In this document: positions 34,101-56,794 of the stretch, one piece after another
Position numbering within the stretch: position 1 is the stretch's first letter
Layout: every line of letters starts with the position of its first letter
Made by a program: the position numbers and the translations under genes
Assembly (NCBI GenBank): GCA_018881555.1
Contig: JACAXG010000028.1
Location: 566,156-630,155 of the forward strand
Reading direction: 5' to 3'
Length of the DNA stretch: 64,000 nucleotides
Source of the DNA: Amblyornis subalaris
Lineage: Eukaryota > Chordata > Aves > Passeriformes > Ptilonorhynchidae
Notes under the pieces: generated by a model
What the model saw: the letters and a program-made list of their open reading frames with translations, nothing else
Databases searched by the model: none
What the model was told of the DNA's origin: nothing

Positions 34101-34693
34101 ATGTTGGAATAAATTTATTCCACAGCAAGGACAGAGGCTCTGGCATGCTGTGGTGCCCCTCTCCTGGTAATAGGAGAGGTGTCGAAGACTGGACATTATG
34201 TCTGTAAGACTATAAGAACATGGTCATTGTCTTGTTTAGTTCCTCTTTGGCTTCTCAGCTCTGTCATTTCTTTAGAGACTCTGAATTATGCTTTAGGTTG
34301 TCTTCCAGAATAATTTCCTCATGTTCTTGAAACTGGCCAGGAGTTTTGGTTGCTGCTGTGATGCTGTAAAAGGGAAGAGCTCATTGTTTTCTCAGTGCTC
34401 TGCAGCTCTTGTCCCCTGGAATGCTCCTTTAATTGTCCACCAAAGAGCTGTATCGTGCCCTGAGTGCTGGAGGGAGTAGCAGGTGGGACAGGCTGGTCTG
34501 GTTTGGCAGGGGATGAGCTGTGCCTGTCCGCTGGGACTAGCTCTTTGTTCCCATGTGTAAATGTTGTCATTTTTAATTGCAGGCATTTCAGCTGGGCCCA
34601 ACAGAAGCATCTTACTACTGGGTCTATTGGGTCCCAACTCAGTATGTCGATGCAATCAAAGACACGGTGCTGGGGAAGTGGCAGTATTTTTGA
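28122..34693 (+). CDS. UBFD1: Ubiquitin family domain-containing protein 1 (7 exons)
   Basis: Small ubiquitin-like-domain protein, reported to influence NF-kB signalling (family knowledge; exact role poorly defined). Exons: 28122-28149, 28373-28639, 28719-28927, 29958-30023, 30224-30329, 33314-33396, 34583-34693. They sum to 290 codons with stop: 289 aa (human 309). The N-terminus is Ala-rich and acidic. A ubiquitin-like fold runs from RELVELKVIWNKNKYDVKF (~residue 60) through KIMVVGSTINDVLAVNTPKE (~140). The C-terminal half is nearly identical to human: ERLPTVPLSGMYNKSGGKV, LEQDQLWIGTK, ending VLGKWQYF. For exon 4 I chose the donor at 30024 rather than 30016, because only it keeps the frame and restores VKGVQERLP. 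Introns 3, 5 and 6 are over 1 kb; intron 5 carries a solo LTR. Confidence 0.96.
30893..31449 (+). mobile_element. Solo LTR of an avian endogenous retrovirus
   Basis: Starts tgccctagttttggctggga and ends near tgctggctgaggctaaac, matching the conserved ends of a common avian ERV LTR family (from memory: TGTC.AGTTTTGGCTGGGATAG at the start and TTAAAC-CA at the end). It contains a TATA-like agtataaattg, a purine-rich middle, an AT-rich tract with ATT/AGT triplets (31265-31310) and the typical cctcaacccatgagtttttt. No internal viral genes are present, so it is a recombined solo copy in UBFD1 intron 5, same strand. I could not identify a clear target-site duplication. Confidence 0.7.
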
Positions 34694-34932
34694 AAGCACG
34701 CTCACCTCTGGCACTGGAAAATGACACAAAGCTAAGGACACTGCTGGGAGAGGCCTCCAACATCCGTGGATGTGACAGTCCTGGAACTTATTATTAAAAC
34801 ATGCTAAACGAGGCATGGATGGAAGCCAGAGGTGATGTTCTTTCACCATTAGTTTACTTTTAACTTAAAGATTTCACCATCCCTTTTCTGCAGTCAGCTT
34901 CAACCATATTTAAAGCAAATACAATGGAAATC

Positions 34933-34938
34933 AATAAA
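34933..34938 (+). terminator. Proximal UBFD1 poly(A) signal (AATAAA)
   Basis: AATAAA 240 nt after the UBFD1 stop codon. A second AATAAA follows at 35149-35154. Use of either would give a short 3' UTR. Confidence 0.5.
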
Positions 34939-37900
34939 TCTTAATTCACAAAATATTGTGTGTAATACACTTAAATCTGCTGAGAGTTGATCTTCCAGTT
35001 TAGTTTTAAAAAGAAAATATTACGAGGTATTATTGAGGATTTTTTACATGGTTTGAACAAAAATATTTTCATAATCTTTCAGTTATCAGCATTAGGCTTA
35101 ATTTAGTTACTTGGTTGTGACTGGGACTTTCAGGAGCACATTTTTAAGAATAAACTGTAGCAGTTGTGCAGCGTCGCTGTTCGGTGAAGCCATATCCCGC
35201 CAGCCCTCCAGGGCAGCTTCCACTCTTTGGTAGCAGAACTAATTCTTTGTTTTAACCCAAAGATGCCCTGCTTGTTTGGGATTTTTCCTCACCTTTTCTC
35301 GGCTCTGGCAGCTCTAGGTTGGTCTCTATAGCATGTTTGGAGCAGGTGAATTCCGCGGGGGTGTTTTGCCATGGCAGGTGACCTGATGCTGCCTGCTGTC
35401 CCCTCTTGTGCCCGGTCAGTGCTTCACCTCCTGTCCTGGGCTGCTACATTTCGGGAGCATTTTCCTGCTCGTGCGTGTTGCAGTCCAGGATCATTTTGCA
35501 GCTGCTGCGTTGACACTGAGCTGTTGGACTGGAAACACCGTTGTGCTGCCTGGTGTGAGCAGGGGGACACAGTGACCTGGATATGGATGGAAACNCCATA
35601 ACACTGCCTAGCGGGAGTGGGGTGACACGGTGACACCGATCTCCCAGATGGGAGGGAACCACGGAGACCTTCCTGCCCTGTTTGGGGTGGGAACAGTAGG
35701 GAAGAGAGAAGCTCAGATGCTGTTTTGGATTCTTAATAACTGCAGCAGTCTTTTGTGAGCTGGATTTGAAAACTAATAGTGATCTTGAATTCAGGGAATC
35801 GTACCCAATTAAGATTAACTGTCCAGCAAGTGATATTTTGAAATGTAAATCACCTTCCAGCTTTTCTCCTGTTCCAGTTCACAGGAAGTCCTCACACCTC
35901 GTTCTGTCTGAACTAACGTGCCGCACCCTGGGCTGTGATGCTCTGCGTGTCATCCCAGCCATCCATGTGCCATTTCTCAGGTGTTCTGAACGGAGCCCTC
36001 AGCCCTGGACAGGTGCACGTCTGTAGCAGGTGGCATTGTGCAGCCAGACNGGAGCAGCTCACACATCCCTGCTCTGGAACGGGGCTGGAGCTCAGTGCTG
36101 CTCCATGCCAGTAGCTCAAACCCATGCAGAAACAGCCTTTTAGGAATAGCTGATCTGAATATGCTCCATGTCCACTCTACGCTCTTATTGAAACAGCCCA
36201 GTTGAAGCTCAGCAGGTGCAAATTCCCAAATGAGTACGTATTTTACTTTTGTTTCACTTGAGAGACTGGAAAATGCATTGGCTTTCTGGTGGGTGTTGAG
36301 GTCACGTATTTCCCTGTAGCCTCGTGATAGCAGCTTTTGGGTTGTATTTTCCGTTAGAACAGCCACGCAGTATGAGTTTTAAAGATGTTTCCTATCCTAC
36401 ATAGAAACTGGTGATGTGCTTGTTACTCTCGTAGCTTGAGGCATTTTGTTTCTGTGTACAAGCCAGCAGCAGTGTGTCCTGACAGGAGTGGCTCGGGCCA
36501 GAAGAGCCATGCAGCTCCCTCGGCAGTCCCTTGGAGGGCTGAGGGCAGAGGGGAGCTGGCCNGAGTTTACTGGTGACAACGTCACGGATGAAATGCAGCC
36601 ACCACACTTGTGGTTTTCTAGTTGCCAGTCCTGGTGTTAAGGCTTAAATTTACAATTTGTTACCTGGTGGAAGGTGTGGGCATGACAGGATAAGGCAAAG
36701 GGGTGACACTGGCTCTTTCTGTCGCCTGGGGCCACACTGGTTCTCGCCACCTTGCTGGTTCTGTGATGATCAGCTCCCATTTGTTCCTCAACATGCTCGG
36801 ACCTGTCTGTGCATCTGTTCGTGTTCCGTTTTCTTTCCTGTTCTTCATCCCCTTGCTCCTGGGGAGGGCACGTGCCTGAGTTCCAGCTCCTGTGGCTCTG
36901 TGCAGGACGCACTGACCGGGTGAGTAAGTCTGGGGCAAGTGGGGCAGGCACCGACCCACTGCTGAGGCCCCCAGTGCACAGGGCAGTGTGTCACACTCCT
37001 GCTGCTCCTTGCCAGAGGGGCACAGCTGCTCTGCATCCTGAGCTAGGTACAAGCCAGCAGCTCAAAAGAGACTGAACACAAACTCCTTGGTTACATACAA
37101 AGTAGTTTTAAACATGAAGAAATACTGTACACTAAGAAAATATGATCCTCTTTAGGTGCTTCCTTGCAGGTTGGATTTGATTGGAAAAATGAAATTGTTT
37201 ATTTTTTTTTGTTCTATGTGGAAAATTCCAATTAAAATACAGGAAAGTGAGTTACAAAATACTTTAGTTGGTGTTTGTTGGCTTAATATCCCACGCTTAT
37301 TGGGAACTCTTTGAAATGAATGTTCTGGTTGGACTTAGCAGCACTGNTTTTAAGATCCTTTCTCTTTGGTAATGATGTGGAGTTTTGTATGTTCTGGCAT
37401 ACACCGATTTTTCCAAGGCAGTTACTGACATTAGGAAACACCTTCTCTTTAGTGGGATAGTGCCACAGTTGCCTCGCAGCCATTGCCTGCCTCTCTCTTG
37501 GCTTTGCATTTTGATCTTTGGTCACTGTGACCATCCTAGGGCAGATTCAGCATAATCAATGGTCCTGGGGAGGAGTTTGGTGGTTGGTCNTCATGGAGAC
37601 ACAGTGTGTGAGTAAAGTGCGAGAACACTCGGTATTTGGAGTTGGTGATAAAAATGTAAAGATGGTTCTGAGATCTGACATGTAATCTCCTGTAGGAAGT
37701 GAATGGTACCAGCTGCACAGAAGTGTATTTCAGTTAAATTACAATTTAACACGGTGCTTTCAGCAGTGACTGGTTCCTTCTGTGAGTAGATGTGATTCCC
37801 TGGGAGCATCCTGGGGTGCGACTCCATTTGAGGTTGCATTAAGTACTTTCTGGGTTTGCTAATTGCAGATTAAAGTATTCGTGAGGCAAACACGGGTTTC

Positions 37901-39121
37901 TGCAGGGCACAGCCGGTGTTTGCTGGTTGCTGCTCCCAGAGCTCCAGGCAGTGTCCTGTCCTTGCTGCCGTCTTGGCATCCTGCCTGTGTCAGTCCCCAA
38001 CTTCCTACCGTGTTCCTGACACTGAGCATCACAGCTCACCTATGTGCCATCCCTTTCCCTTCTCCGTGTCCAGCGCTGTGGGTTTCTCCTCCTCTACTTG
38101 TCCCAAGTTCAGTATTCTTTCCTTCTCTGTGCATCCCAAGTGTAAGCAGTCCCAGAATCACTCTTGCATTGGGAATGCAGAAGTGTTGTTGCTCAGCCTG
38201 GTTGGGCTTCTTGCATGAAGAGCTTGTGTTACTCACATGGTTTCATACCAAGTTTAAAGTAAATGGCTAGTTTCCATTAATGACACTGATGAGGAATGTG
38301 TGAATACAGTCAGGATGTTCTGGTGACGGAAGAGAGTGGTCTGGATTCAAAAGAGATAAGAAACCGTCCCCACCACCACCACACTGTGCCGGTGACAGAC
38401 ACACCCCTGCCCAGCCTGTACCTGCCGGCCAGGGCCCGCTGCTCCTCCGTGCTGTAAGGCCCAAAGAGGAACAATTCCCTGCTGCTCCGCTGCCCATGTG
38501 CCACGGTGGGGTCTGCTCTGCACCCTCTGCCCGACAGCCGCGGTCCTGACCCCGCCAGTGCCGCTGTCCGGGGCACAGCACTCTCTGCCCCTATCCTCAC
38601 GGGGCTTGTTTCCAGACTTACTTTCATTTACTTTTCTTCCTTTGTAACTTGGTTTTTCCAGTGGAGTTGTTTTCACCCTGGGTTCTGTCCTCCAGCCTCT
38701 CTCCACCTGTTACGATGAGGCTGTTGGCATCTTGTTTTATTAATTAACGTCCTCGTCACTGGAGGGGAGCAGGGGACCAGGAGAGCTGTAGCAAGTCTTG
38801 TATGAAATGTGGCCATTTTACCTTCTAGCCAAGGATTTGCCTTGGTGGCTCATGGAAGTTCACTCTGTCTTATCTATACTCAAAAGCAATTAATTCTTTC
38901 GTTTTATATTAAAAAAAGTCTTAGATATTTGTGTGCACTGCAGATTTATTTTAAATGGAATATGTGAGTACCATGTATTATGGTATTTTTAAATAATCTA
39001 TTGCCTATTTTGGGGGGAGGGAGATGACAAATATTTAGTCTTAGATTTGCACTGCTGGATTTTTTAAGTGTAACCTTGACTGGTTATCCTGGTGTTTTAT
39101 TCTGTAAGATTAGTCTTATGA

Positions 39122-39127
39122 ATTAAA
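39122..39127 (+). terminator. Distal UBFD1 poly(A) candidate (ATTAAA)
   Basis: ATTAAA in an AT-rich context with a T/GT-rich stretch after it (tatttctgtgtttgagtgtt). If used, the UBFD1 3' UTR would be about 4.4 kb. Confidence 0.3.
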
Positions 39128-39749
39128 GTTTGATAATTAAATATTTCTGTGTTTGAGTGTTTCAGTATTCTGTATGTACTGAGCTGCTTCCTTCTGCATG
39201 AACAGCTGTGAGCAAAGGGTTTGGAGTGAGTTTCTTGGTAGGAAGATGGACAGAGGCAGGAATTCAGGGGACCCCACACCTCGTGTCATGTCAAAGCTGT
39301 GGGTGCCCCTCTGCCAGGGTGGGGATTTGGGTGCTGCTGCCGCATACACATGGGCTGTGAGTTACAGGATGGTCCCTCTCTACCTCCCTGCCCAAAGCCA
39401 AGCTTTACTCTGCTTTTACACCGAAATTGTCCNGGCCCTGCTGGGCTGGCCCAGCCCTGGCTGCGGTGTCACAGTCCCACTCCCGTTTAGCAGCCCGCAA
39501 AGTGGGAGCAGCCCCAGTGCTGGGCTTTCAGCAGCCTCAGGTTTGTGACGCTGAACAGGCACTGCTCGGCTTCGCTTCCGGCTCTAGACACCTCCTCTCC
39601 CCCCACCCCAAAAAAACCCAGCTCTGAGACAATTTGATAGTGGGATAACAGAAATAAAGCCCCAAATTTGCACTGCCGTTCTCCCAGCGTGTGCGAGTGG
39701 GCAGGTTCGGTTTAGTGTCCAGGTGTGCCCCGTCGGGTTCAGCATTCAG

Positions 39750-40179
39750 TTCANGGGGTGAGGGGGTCCCACCGCAGCCCCTGCCCCCAGCGGGCACNGC
39801 TCCCCGCCCAGCCGCGCTCCCCCACACCCACAGCGAGTGGGTCTGTGCGGGGCCGGGGGGAGGCAGGAGCCGGGTTCGCCCCGCGTTACCGGCGAGAGGA
39901 ATTTTTCTCGGCGCNGTGCCCGCGGCCGGGACGGGGCCGATGCCCACGGCGGGGGGAGACGCGGGGAGTGCGCGCTGCACGCGGGGGCGGCTCCTCCTGC
40001 GTATGCAAACGATCGGGCACCGCGAGGGGAACCGGGGCGGGGAGGCCGAGGCTGTCGGCGGTGTCCGGGTGCGTGTGCGGAGCGCGGGGCCGGCGGGGAC
40101 GGCGGAAGCCGCGTCCGGGACCCGCCCCGGCCCCGCTGACTCACGACGACCGCGCGGCCCGGCCCGGCCTGGCCGGGAG
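39750..40179 (+). promoter_or_regulatory. ERN2 promoter / CpG island with AP-1 site
   Basis: CpG-rich DNA before the ERN2 start. A perfect TGACTCA (AP-1/TRE consensus) lies at 40137-40143, about 37 bp before the ATG. GC boxes occur around 40025-40040 and 40120-40135. No TATA box seen. Confidence 0.5.
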
Positions 40180-50103
<9,924 letters not shown>

Positions 50104-51096
50104 GCGCGCACGGACACGGCCAGAGGGCACCGCGGCTGCTGCGGCCGCTCCTCCCCACCCGGTGACAGTCGGGGTCCTTCTGCCGGGGCCAGGTGGGGGC
50201 CCAGCATATGGGGGGTACCAGGAGCACAGGGCAGCAGAGGTGGGCACAGGGCAGCACCCTGCTGCCACCTGGGGTTTCTTGAGGGATGCTCTGGGCACCC
50301 ACCTTTGCAAACACTCACAGTCAGACTCAGGGGCCTGAAGGCATTTGGGTCAGAAAACAAAGACATCTCTAGGGTGGACACAGTGCTTGAAGAAGAAAAC
50401 ACATGTTGTGTTTTCCCAAGGGCAGCCACAGTGAGGCCCTGGCAGAGTGATGCCCTCAGGCTGGCATCGGTCCCGGGGTAGGGGGAGTCATTCACCAGGG
50501 ACAGGAAGCTTTGTCCCGTGTGTTCTCCCATGCCACAGGCATGGGAACACAGCTCTTGGAGCTGTGACCAGGCCCAGGCCCCCAGTCTTGACACTGGAGC
50601 TGACCCCTCGGTGCTGGTGAAGGCTGTGCTCAGCCAGGCCAGGCTGAGCAGCCACGCTGGGGCTGGGACCTGCCCGCTGGGTCCGGGCTGAGGGCACAGC
50701 CCCCAGAGTGAAGGTGTGAATCTTAGCTGGGCTGAGAGTGGCACAGCAGTCCAGGAGCAGTTGTCTCTGGGCACAAAGGAAGGAAATTCATTTCTCCTGG
50801 GACCCTTCCCTCAAAGACAGGCCTGCAGCTCCCCCACCCTCACTTGCTGCCCAGGGCTGGTGTCCCTCGGGTGCTCTGGTTCATAGCATCCCCATGGGCA
50901 TGTGTTCCCTACCAGCCAGCCTCCAGCACCAGCTGGGCCCACAGGCACAGGGAGCCCCACAGCAAAGTTCCTCTGTGGAACAGCAATAATTTTGTAGTCT
51001 AATCNCTGTGTGTGCTGGGGTGTGGGATTTTGTTACACAGTAACAGGGTTTATACCAGGTTTCTTTACAGAATATATTTATACAAAATGTTATAAA

Positions 51097-51109
51097 AATA
51101 AAAAATAAA
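51097..51109 (+). terminator. ERN2 poly(A) signals (overlapping AATAAA pair)
   Basis: AATAAA at 51097-51102 and again at 51104-51109, about 1 kb after the ERN2 stop, in an A-rich context followed by a T/G-containing stretch. Confidence 0.6.
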
Positions 51110-51535
51110 AATCTTGTCCTGCTTAAAAACAAACTGGCCTGAGACCACCCATAGGTGCTGGCAGGGAGCAGTAGTGAGAGAACACCCAAGGCAGGTCACT
51201 AGGCTCCTTCAAGACTCTGCTGCATGAGAGGACTTCTGCTGATTCTTTAGCCGTAATTAGTCATGTAGTAAATACAGCCAATCACCTGGGAAAGGGGAAA
51301 GTTCTCCAGCATTGGAGAAGTAACAAACTCACCCACCTTTCTCTGCTCCTGACAAGCCTCTTCCAAAACAACTTAACATGCACCTCACTTCCATCACCCT
51401 CTGCCCATTTCCCTGTTGCACTGTTAAATGGAGCCAAGCAAGAGGATGCCTCATTCACACAGGAAGCCAGAGGTGCTGCTCCCTCCCTCAGCAAGGTAAA
51501 TGGAACTGAAAGAGGCTGGATGCTGTGTCAAACAA

Positions 51536-51541
51536 TCTTTA
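51536..51541 (-). terminator. PLK1 poly(A) signal (AATAAA)
   Basis: AATAAA on the minus strand, 494 nt after the PLK1 stop codon. Confidence 0.6.
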
Positions 51542-52034
51542 TTCAAGTTATGCAATATACAAAAGTTGAGAGAAGAAAGTTTCAGTATTAAAAGGCCCAA
51601 TTGCTCAATCTCACGCCGGTCTTGTTCAATGCTGTACCTGAGCTTCTACAAGAGGAAACAAGGGCATGGGCACAGCCATGCATGGACACCTGATGTAGAG
51701 CTCTGCTCTCCCCATGCTCTGCTCTCTCAAGAGCAGACCTGGCACCTTGAACAAGAGGGCTGAGTTGGAATCGGGCTTTTGGCTTTGGGAAATTAGAAAA
51801 ACAGACTAGGTAGGGAATTAAAAAATAGACTTTGTTAGGAGTGGAGAACAAGAAACCTTTGGGCACCAGTCAAGAGTGAACATCACCATTCCCACAGCAG
51901 CAGGGGCTTCCTTGTGGCAACAAGCCCATACCCCACACTGGGAGCCCAGCTGGGCCATGGGAGGGAAGCTCCCAGACCTCTCCCTCCACAGCTGGGCAGT
52001 TTGGCAAAGATGTTCAGTCCAGCAAGAACAAGGT

Positions 52035-55000
52035 CTAAGCAGAAGGTTTCACCCGACCCAAGCCAGACTCGGAGCTGAGCAGCTTCTCCACCATGGTGCG
52101 GGCGAAGCGGAGCCGGCTGGCCAGCTCCTGGCAGCAGCCGTGCTCCTCGATGAGGCTCAGCTTGTACGTGCGGAAGTCCCGTTTCTCATCTATGTATGTA
52201 ACGGCAGCCATGAGAGGACATAGAATGACCTTGGTGTGGTCCTGTGGGGACAGAACACAGGGTCACTCTGAGCACTGTGCTCCTTGGGATGGCACTTCCT
52301 CTCAAGGAGCGATCTCGGCAGCACCCAGAACGTGCTGACAAGGTCCTGCCAACCTGCTGCACAAGGGCATTGGCCCCTCATGAGCGAGGAGTGCCTGGGG
52401 GGCTCAGGTACCAGCATGGGCAGGTCCCAGTGCTCAGCTCCCCGGGTAAAGCCTTGGCTCAGGTTATCCCTCTCCTGCCACCTTCTGAGCACCACCATGT
52501 GCAGCTGGAGCCATGGCCCTGGAAAGAGCCTCACCTGGAAGAAGTTGATCTGCACTGTGCCGTTGCTGAGGTGCAGGATGATGGCGCTGCGGGTCCGGAA
52601 CCAGTTGCACAGGTAGGGCAAACGGGCCAACTCGTCCCCTTCCCGCGGCGTGATGTTCGCCCCTGCCTTCAGCAAGTTCTGACTCATGTAATTCCGGAAG
52701 TATTTCAGTAGTGTTATCTGCAAGTGGGATGGGCTGTGAGGGGCTGAGGGTGACCCCGAGCACGCGGGGAACGCGGGGGCTGCCATCACAGTCCCAGAGC
52801 CTCCTTACAGCTTTCAGAGCTTGAGGTGTCACTGCACAAACTTGTGCAAATCTTCAAAGTTAACTCTGTGACACGTCAGACTCTCTTTGCTGAACACTTC
52901 AGTACATGCAAGTCATGTGAGCACTTATTTCTGTGAAACTGCTCATAAGTGGGTCTCAGATAGCAATTAGACCTGCTAGTGTCTGTCCCTGGGGTCTCGT
53001 GTCATCAGCCAGAGGAAGTCTGCAGAGTGCCAGTGACCTCCAATTATAAATGTTTCTCCCTGGAACCCACCCTGCCACCAAAGCCCAAGGCTGGCAGGAG
53101 TCTTGCCACCCCCTAGCCAGGGCTCCTGTCCCCACGACTGACCTTCTTGTTGAGGTCAGCAGGGTAGGACCCCACGGTGAAGTAGGACTCGGTGCCGTTC
53201 TGCTCAATATACTGCAGGTTGTCCCCGTCGTTGTACATGATGAGACGAGTAGAGTCATTGAACAGAACCCCCGCGCTGTTGTCACAGAGCTGGTAACCTG
53301 CCCAGAAGGGACCCCGTGAGGCCTCCAAACTCAGGGGACCACCATCCATGGGAAGTACCAAGGCAGATGGTTGTATCACCCAGGGATTCCCTGACAGCCA
53401 TGCCACCAAGTCCCTGCCAGGTCTCCTCTTTGGGGAGGTCTGGGTGGCACTTTTCCACCTCTGGATTTGTCATCTCCCTTACTGCATCACCTGCTGCAGA
53501 AACAGCCTCAGCTGCCACCATGGGTCTCTGCACTGGCTGGGGAGAAGTTGGCCACTTTGTGCACAGGTAACCATTGTCCACCTTAAAGTGGCCAGGGCTG
53601 ATAGTCAGTGACCATTGTTCTGGATTCCCTGGTGTAACATTCCTGGCAGTGGTCTTATACACACACATTGGAATANGGTGACTAATACCCCAGAGACCTA
53701 GGAAATGCCCCAGCCCCTTCAGACACCAGGAAAGCCTGAAGCATTGCTCCCCATAGTACTTACCTAGTCCATACTTATCTGAGTAGTCCACCCATTTGCT
53801 AACCCAGAAGATGGGAATACAGGCTGGATCCTCAGCTTCTTCTGCAGGAAGAAAGTAGCTTGTTAGGAGACATTTCCCACCGCCCATGGGCCCCACAAGG
53901 CCCGTGGACTGCCCCAGGCTCACCTTGTCTCACTATGTCTCTCTCAGAGGGCTTGGCGTTGTTGAGTGCTGTCAGTTGCTGCAACATGTCAGTCAAGTGG
54001 CAGCTGACAGCATCTCCCAGCTCCCGCAGCCCCAACGCTTCCTCCTTGTCTGGCAAGGTCTCTGGTGCAGCGCTGTCTAGTCCTGGGCCAGAGAGAGAAG
54101 AGTGTGAAGGTGTGACCAGGGAGAGGTTTCCAAAGGCACCAGACTTACACCCTACCCCAGCTATAGGCAACACCTTACACATAGAATGGGTCAGGGTGGA
54201 AGGGACCACAGTGGGGCAATCTGGTCCCACCTCCCTGCTCCAGTAGGCTCTGAAATATCTCCAGTGAGGGAGACTCCCCACACCCTATCTGAGCAATCTG
54301 TTCCAATGCTCAGGCACTGCACAGGAAAGAAGTTCTTCCTCATGTTCAAGTGGAACTTCCTGGGCATCAGTTTGTGCCCATTACAGAGCTGAAGCAAACG
54401 CAGTGCTTCCTCCCTGCTTTGGTCCCGGGCAGAGCGAGGAGAGCCCCCTCACCCACAAAATGCTCTGAGTTTCCATAAGGATCCGGAGACGATGTGAGAG
54501 AGCACTGCATCNGAGGCTGTGGATGCTGCTGGAGCCAGGCAGGCTCTCTCCAGCACTGCCGCCCAGCCTCACCTGGGCACCCACGCTTACCTTTGTTCAG
54601 CGCGGTCAGTGGCTTCCGCCCGCCGCGTTCCATCCCGCTGGGAGCCAGGGAGAACCGGGGGGCGATGGTGAGGCAGCTGGTGGGCAGGCGGCTGGGGATG
54701 TACCCCGAGGTGAAGAACTCGTCCTCCAGCAGCTCGTTGATGGTCGGGCGNGTGGCAGGGTCGGACCTCAGCATCTTCTGGATGAGGTTTGCAGCCACAG
54801 GGTTGATGTGCTGAGGGACAGGTGGAGTTAAGAGACAGGTCAGGGGACAATGTGCACTAGTGACAAATGAACNGGATTTACAACCCAGGGAAGCTCCTCT
54901 TGGAGCAGAGCTCCAGTGCTGCATTGGGCAAGCAGGACACAAGCCTGGGGAAGCAGAATTGGGCAGCACAAGAGAACTGGCTCCTAACAGCACCCAAAAC

Positions 55001-56794
55001 CTGAGATCAACTGACTTGTGCAAGACCAACTCAACAGCAGTGGGATGAGCTGGGGATCTGGCCCAGACCTCACGGACTTGCCCATGTCCATTCAGCCCCA
55101 CGTGCTAATAGCCCAGCTCGGATTTTTGCTGAATCAGGGGCAGGGAGCTGCTGGCTCCTTGCNAGGTTCACTCCAGCCCAGCCTGAACCAGCCCCTCCCA
55201 GCACTGACAGCCTCTGCCCTGTTATGTGAGAGCCCACGGAGTGCCAGACACAGGAGCTGCAGCAGGTGGCTGACCAAGCACCACTGCGAGGGCAATGGAT
55301 CCTCCATGGGAAGCACCATACCTTGGGAATGGCATACTCATTCTTCTTGATCCGAGTGTAGGTGTCCTTTAGACAAGCAGTCTCAAAAGGCGGTCTCCCC
55401 ACCAGCAGAGTGTACCTGGGCATTCCCAAATAAAGGGTCATCAGTTTTGCAAAAGAGACTCAGATTGTGTGCAGAAGTGACCCTGTTCTAAGCACATCCA
55501 GGGGCTTTCCTAGCAGAGGGAACACACTTAGCATTAGACACACTGACAGCTATGTGTATTGAGCCTGGCTCCTGTGCCCTGGAAAGGGAAGCTGGGTTCT
55601 AGCACCCCGCAGGGGAAGATTGTCAGGAAGCGTGGGCTTTTGGAAGTGCCCTGAAACAATCACATTGCATGGGCAACCAGCCTGTGGATGCACACATCAG
55701 CACATGGGGAGCACGGGGAAGGTCGGGCTGCCTGGCAGNAGGACTCAGCCAGGAACTGTGGGGACAGTGACCTGGAGCTTTGGCTCACACTGAAGCTCAG
55801 AGGGGTCAAGGAGATCGGAACCACGGGGATCGACCGTCCCCACGGCCTCTCAAAGGCAATTTGACTCACATGATGCAGCCAATGGACCAGATATCCACCT
55901 CGAAGCTGTGTCCCTTCTTGCTCAGCACCTCTGGGGCGATGTAGTTAGGGGTCCCACACAGGGTCTTTTTGCGCTCCCCGTCGTATTCTATCTTGGTGGC
56001 CAGGCCAAAGTCACCTGGGAGGGAGGGAGCAGGGATATGACCAAGATGCCTTGGCCGGCTGGTCCCAGGGCTGCGTCCCCACCACTTACCGATCTTCAGC
56101 TCCATGTCGTCGCTGAGGAAAAGGTTTCCCAGCTTGAGGTCGCGGTGGATGACGCGGTGGCTGTGCAGGTACTGGCAGCCCAGGATGATGTGGCGCAGGT
56201 AGTACCGAACCTCGGGCTCGCTCAGCGCCTTCCGCCGCTTGTGCAGCTCCAGCAGCGACTGCGGGGGACGGTCGGTCAGTACCGGGGCGGGGGGTACGGG
56301 ACGGGGACGAGGTCAGTACCGCAGGACGCGGGGAAGAGGATAGTCAGTACCCGGGGGACACCGTCACCCGCCCCCCGGCCCCTCACCCTGCGGCGACAGA
56401 GCTCCAGCACGACGTAGACAAAGTCGTCGTCCTCGAAGAAGCTCTGGAAGCCGACGACATGGCGGTGGGAAAGGCTGCGGTGGATGGAGATCTCCATGGC
56501 CATCTTGTCCTTCTGGTGCGGCTTCACCAGCAGCGACTTGGGCACCACCTTCCCCGCGAACAGCTCCCGGCTCCCGGCCTCCGACAGCTCGTAGCACCGC
56601 GCGAAGCCGCCCTTGCCCAGGAACCGCCCGCGCAGGAAGCGGCGCCCGGTGCGCGGGTCCACGAGCACCTTCGGCACCTCCTTCCCCGCCGCTGCCGCCG
56701 CCGACCGGGCCGGCTCCGCGCGGGGCGGCTCCGCGCGGGGCAGCTCCGCCGGCCGCGCCTTCGGCCGCACCGCCTTCCCGTCCACCGCGCTCAT
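52035..56794 (-). CDS. PLK1: Polo-like kinase 1 (10 exons)
   Basis: Mitotic Ser/Thr kinase acting at centrosomes, kinetochores and the midbody. Exons: 56387-56794, 56090-56258, 55870-56014, 55322-55415, 54591-54810, 53924-54082, 53764-53841, 53143-53297, 52535-52717, 52035-52241. They sum to 606 codons with stop: 605 aa (human 603). The glycine loop is GKGGFARC (~60-67) and the ATP lysine is Lys82. HRDLK and DFG (194-196) are present, and Thr210 sits in [11 protein letters not shown], the Aurora A/Bora site. A destruction-box-like RKPL lies near the end of exon 5. The polo-box phosphopeptide residues correspond to Trp415, His539 and Lys541 (human Trp414, His538, Lys540). The N-terminus before residue 38 is low-complexity, with PRAEP repeated in tandem. 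One unresolved base at 54751 falls in a third codon position (ACN, Thr either way). A CR1 fragment sits in the intron after exon 5. Confidence 0.96.
54178..54400 (-). repeat. CR1 LINE 3' fragment
   Basis: Begins acatagaatgggtcagggtg and continues gaagggaccacagtggggca, then ctggtcccacctccctgctc, the reversed CR1 3' end, extending about 220 bp into the body (gttcttcctcatgttcaagt). It lies in the PLK1 intron between exons 5 and 6. Confidence 0.75.

Larger units (their letters stand above)
34694..40179 (+). other. UBFD1 3' UTR and UBFD1-ERN2 intergenic region
   Basis: No coding exon is supported here. The first 4.5 kb look like 3' UTR: moderately AT-rich, with poly(A) candidates AATAAA at 34933-34938 and 35149-35154 and ATTAAA at 39122-39127, and many T-rich stretches. 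Several isolated unresolved bases occur. From about 39.75 kb it becomes a CpG island leading to ERN2. Relative to human, this interval holds one breakpoint of the inverted block. Confidence 0.5.
50104..52034. other. Convergent ERN2 / PLK1 3' UTR region
   Basis: The tail-to-tail interval holds the ERN2 3' UTR up to about 51.12 kb and the PLK1 3' UTR from 52.03 down to about 51.52 kb. No coding exon, CR1 or tandem array was recognised. The roughly 400 bp between the two poly(A) regions are unremarkable. Confidence 0.55.
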
